From: Cognataquiflexum aquatile
GTDB lineage: Bacteria; Bacteroidota; Bacteroidia; Cytophagales; Cyclobacteriaceae
NCBI RefSeq assembly: GCF_003316845.1
Contig: NZ_QMIK01000006.1
Coordinates: forward strand, 1 to 64,000
DNA: 64,000 bases
Direction of reading: 5' to 3'
A model generated the notes under the pieces. The model was not told the DNA's origin, did no database searches, and saw only the letters and a list, made by a program, of their open reading frames with translations. This document shows positions 61,542 through 64,000 of this stretch, one piece after another. A program made the translations under genes and the position numbers. How positions within the stretch are numbered: position 1 is the stretch's first letter; every line of letters begins with the position of its first letter.

Positions 61542-64000
61542 TGATGGCGAAAAGATTCTTTTTTTCAGTGGTGGCTTTGTTCTATTGCACTTTGGCTTTG
61601 GCTCAAAGTGAATGGATTGACTTTGACCGTACTTATTACAAAATCCCAACTGCCACAGATGGGATTTACAGACTGAATTTCACTTCCCTTTCTTCCTCAG
61701 GGCTCAATCCCAATGTCATCGATCCTCGAAACATCCGTGTCTTTCACCGCGGAGAAGAAGTAGCAATCTTTGTTCAGGGCGAGGCAGACGGCAAGTTTGA
61801 CCCGAATGATTTTATTGATTTTTATGGCAAAAGGAATGATGCCACCTTGGATGTCAAGTTTTATGATGATCCTTCCCATTTGGGAAATACCATGTATAAT
61901 ACCCACAATGACACCACCGCTTTTTTTCTGACACTATCGCCCGATACCCGTGGCAAAAGGATGGCTAGAAGGCAAGAATCCAATGCATCTATTCCTTTGC
62001 AGGCCAATTACCAAACCATCCGGCAGGTAGTCTATTTTGAAAATTATAATCTTGGACAGATTTACAGTCCGGGGGTGTACCTGACTGATTTTGAACAAGG
62101 AAGCGGTTGGATGAGTGCTGCTATCACTAAAACCAACCCCAGAACGGTGGTGCTTGCTGACCTTGGGGATGTTCCCAATACAGGTAATGTGCAGCTGGAA
62201 ATCGGACTCACAGGCAGGTCACCAAGTCCCCATACTTCCCTCATCAGCGTGGGACCCAATTCCAGTAATTTGAGGCAGGTGGCCTCCTACGATTATGAAA
62301 ATTATCAGGCTATACACCAGGTGGTTGGACTTTTGCCATCAGACTTTAGCCCTACCGGATCGATTGCCATTCGGGTAGCCTCAGCAGGTACCGGGGCAAC
62401 AGATAACGTTTCCATTGCCTATATCAGATTGACCTATCCCAAGGTTGTAGCAGATGGTGATTTTAGCAGAGAAATATTTATTTCGGGAGCTGAAAACAGT
62501 AGAGTCCAGATAGGAAATGTCCTTTCTGATTACCTAGCCTTAGAAGTGTCGGATCCGATCAATCCCATCCTTGTCCCTGTTACCAAAACCGGGAACCAAG
62601 TTGCTTTTGTCTCCGGTACAACGGGTGTTCCAAGCAAGATTTTTGTCCAAAACCAACTGAACATCAATAGGATTGCCACTATGACTCCGGTGAAGTTCCG
62701 GAATGTTCTCGGGCAAAAAGCCGACTATATCGTTTTGTCCCACAAAACACTGAGAAGACCTTCTTCCACTTATGCTGATCCGGTCAAAGCGCATGCTGCC
62801 CACCGGGCTTCCCCACAAGGGGGAGGATATGATACTTTGGTAGTCAATATCGACGAACTTTACGATCAGTTTACTTTTGGAGAAAAGACACCTTTGGCTG
62901 TTTATGAATTCCTGAGGGCCTATTATCCTATCCACAAGCCTGACTATCTGTTGCTGATAGGCAGGGCAATGGGGATTTTTTCTACAGCTAGAGCCAATGG
63001 GATCAATTTTTTCTATCGACAAAACCCATCTGTTTTCCAGTTTCAGGACCTTATTCCTCCGGCAGGATATCCCTATGCGGACAACAATTATTCGATGGGA
63101 CTGGATCCGGACAACCTCAGCACGGCGGCTATTGTGATTGGAAGAATACCTGCCCGAAATCCCGAACAAGTGGCTGCTTATCTGGACAAGGTTAAGGAAA
63201 AAGATGCCCTTGGAGTATCAGAAGATTGGCAAAAAGAAGTGGTCCATCTCAGTGGAGGGGTATCTGCTTTCGAGCTGAACAGGTATTTCAATTTTCTGAA
63301 TGGGTTTAAAAACATAATTGAAGGTCCCTACATGGGAGCGAATGTCACCACTTACCGCAAGCGTTCCAATTCGACGATCGAACTGATCGATATTTCCGGT
63401 GATATCAACAGAGGTACCAGTTTGGTGACCTTCTTTGGACATGGGTCTCCTTCGCTGATAGACATTGAAATCGGGTTTGCTTCAGATCCCACGATTGGAT
63501 ATAACAACAAGGGGAAATATCCTATGTTGCTCCTCAACGGTTGTGATGCCGGTAATGCCTTTGGAAATGCATATACTTTTGGAGAAGATTGGGTGCTGAC
63601 TCCGAATAAAGGTGCCACGAATTTTATGGCCCATGCAAATATCGGTGTGGATGTTTACCTCCGTAGGTACAGTGAGGCATTCTATATCAAAGCATTTTCT
63701 GATTCCGCGACTATCTACCAACCCGTAGGGATGGTTAGGAGAGAGGCAGAAAAGTGGTTTTTTGACAGATACGGACAATCACCGGTCAACCGCTCCCATG
63801 CCGAGCAGTTGGTCATGTTGGGTGACCCGGCAGTAAGGCTTTTTCCTGCCAACAAAGCAGACTATTCTGTCAAGGAGTCTGATGTGACTTTGGGAAGCTT
63901 TGAAGGGGAGACTTTCAATGCACTTGCCGATTCCTTAGATTTCTCCTTTATCCTAAAAAATATCGGAAGGGTAGATGTTGATTCCCTCGAATTCAAAATC
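61541..64000 (+). CDS. C25 (gingipain-type) cysteine peptidase, PorU-like, cut by window end
   Basis: The frame runs open for 820 codons to the window end, so the C-terminus is missing. It starts at an ATG overlapping the PorV-like stop (TAATG) and has a signal peptide (to about 22, ALAQS). The first part (about 23-430) is beta-rich. The C25 domain follows with YLLLIGRA, and the catalytic pair His634 in FFGHGS and Cys668 in LLNGCDAGNAFG, 34 residues apart as in gingipains. It then continues into an Ig-like region (DSLDFSFILKNIGRVDVDS). It is probably the type IX sortase PorU or a related surface peptidase; the neighbouring PorV-like gene favours PorU. Confidence 0.8.
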   Translation, partial: MMAKRFFFSVVALFYCTLALAQSEWIDFDRTYYKIPTATDGIYRLNFTSLSSSGLNPNVIDPRNIRVFHRGEEVAIFVQGEADGKFDPNDFIDFYGKRNDATLDVKFYDDPSHLGNTMYNTHNDTTAFFLTLSPDTRGKRMARRQESNASIPLQANYQTIRQVVYFENYNLGQIYSPGVYLTDFEQGSGWMSAAITKTNPRTVVLADLGDVPNTGNVQLEIGLTGRSPSPHTSLISVGPNSSNLRQVASYDYENYQAIHQVVGLLPSDFSPTGSIAIRVASAGTGATDNVSIAYIRLTYPKVVADGDFSREIFISGAENSRVQIGNVLSDYLALEVSDPINPILVPVTKTGNQVAFVSGTTGVPSKIFVQNQLNINRIATMTPVKFRNVLGQKADYIVLSHKTLRRPSSTYADPVKAHAAHRASPQGGGYDTLVVNIDELYDQFTFGEKTPLAVYEFLRAYYPIHKPDYLLLIGRAMGIFSTARANGINFFYRQNPSVFQFQDLIPPAGYPYADNNYSMGLDPDNLSTAAIVIGRIPARNPEQVAAYLDKVKEKDALGVSEDWQKEVVHLSGGVSAFELNRYFNFLNGFKNIIEGPYMGANVTTYRKRSNSTIELIDISGDINRGTSLVTFFGHGSPSLIDIEIGFASDPTIGYNNKGKYPMLLLNGCDAGNAFGNAYTFGEDWVLTPNKGATNFMAHANIGVDVYLRRYSEAFYIKAFSDSATIYQPVGMVRREAEKWFFDRYGQSPVNRSHAEQLVMLGDPAVRLFPANKADYSVKESDVTLGSFEGETFNALADSLDFSFILKNIGRVDVDSLEFKI

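Overview
The window looks like a piece of a Bacteroidota chromosome, most likely from Cytophagales in the neighbourhood of Cyclobacteriaceae (Algoriphagus or Belliella-like). The signs are a SusC/SusD outer-membrane nutrient pair, a PorV/PorQ-like protein followed by a C25 (gingipain-type) peptidase of the type IX secretion world, DUF4097 and DUF3857 proteins, an ECF sigma operon driving outer-membrane proteins, a lycopene cyclase, A-rich start regions and several good matches to the Bacteroidota promoter (TTG, about 19 bases, TAnnTTTG). No rRNA, tRNA, prophage, complete insertion sequence or CRISPR array was recognised.

Layout. 0.3-8.4 kb is housekeeping: pyruvate dehydrogenase E1 beta, a secreted rhodanese, a YfcE-type phosphoesterase, hisS, YbaB overlapping a family-2 glycosyltransferase, a small PspC protein and a TPR lipoprotein. 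8.6-17.6 kb is a nutrient-uptake locus: a possible LacI-type operator, SusC, SusD and a very large FG-GAP/UnbV lipoprotein. 17.6-18.8 kb is a repeat-filled noncoding stretch. 18.9-22.9 kb holds a creatininase-family gene and, divergently, the tight operon aspartylglucosaminidase - CutC - hexapeptide acetyltransferase, then a CBS-domain protein. 23-30.4 kb carries exported enzymes (endonuclease/exonuclease/phosphatase fold, DUF3857 transglutaminase-like, DUF6265, DUF1080, dienelactone hydrolase) interrupted by an A+T-rich orphan membrane gene.

30.5-34.8 kb, on the minus strand, is one operon: ECF sigma factor, membrane-bound anti-sigma-like protein, two paralogous beta-barrel proteins and a DUF4097 protein. 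35.0-35.6 kb is a ParD/ParE toxin-antitoxin pair whose promoter is overlapped by a perfect inverted repeat. 36.4-39.6 kb is a minimal ethanolamine locus: EutH permease plus a single polypeptide that fuses EutB and EutC. A second A+T-rich island follows at 39.7-40.6 kb. Both islands (27.9 and 39.7 kb) are preceded by a dyad-rich element of the same architecture, which is the most unusual structural signal seen here.

40.6-53.4 kb contains mostly single genes (YdeI-like, TerB-like repeat protein, esterase, metallo-beta-lactamase-fold protein with its probable TetR regulator, sugar MFS transporter, small beta-barrels, MscS channel, GNAT enzyme, lycopene cyclase, exported amidohydrolase). 53.6-64 kb has a carboxypeptidase-like/beta-lactamase fusion, a beta-CASP RNA nuclease, a PadR-PspC envelope-stress pair, and the PorV-like plus C25 peptidase pair, the latter cut by the window end.

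Intergenic space is unusually rich in short word-like repeats (AACCAATAACC, ACAACCATTACAACC, ACTTCTCACTTCCTAC, ATCTGTGG types) and in palindromes such as AAGTCTCCAGACTT. All calls rest on reading the sequence by eye; no database search was run.
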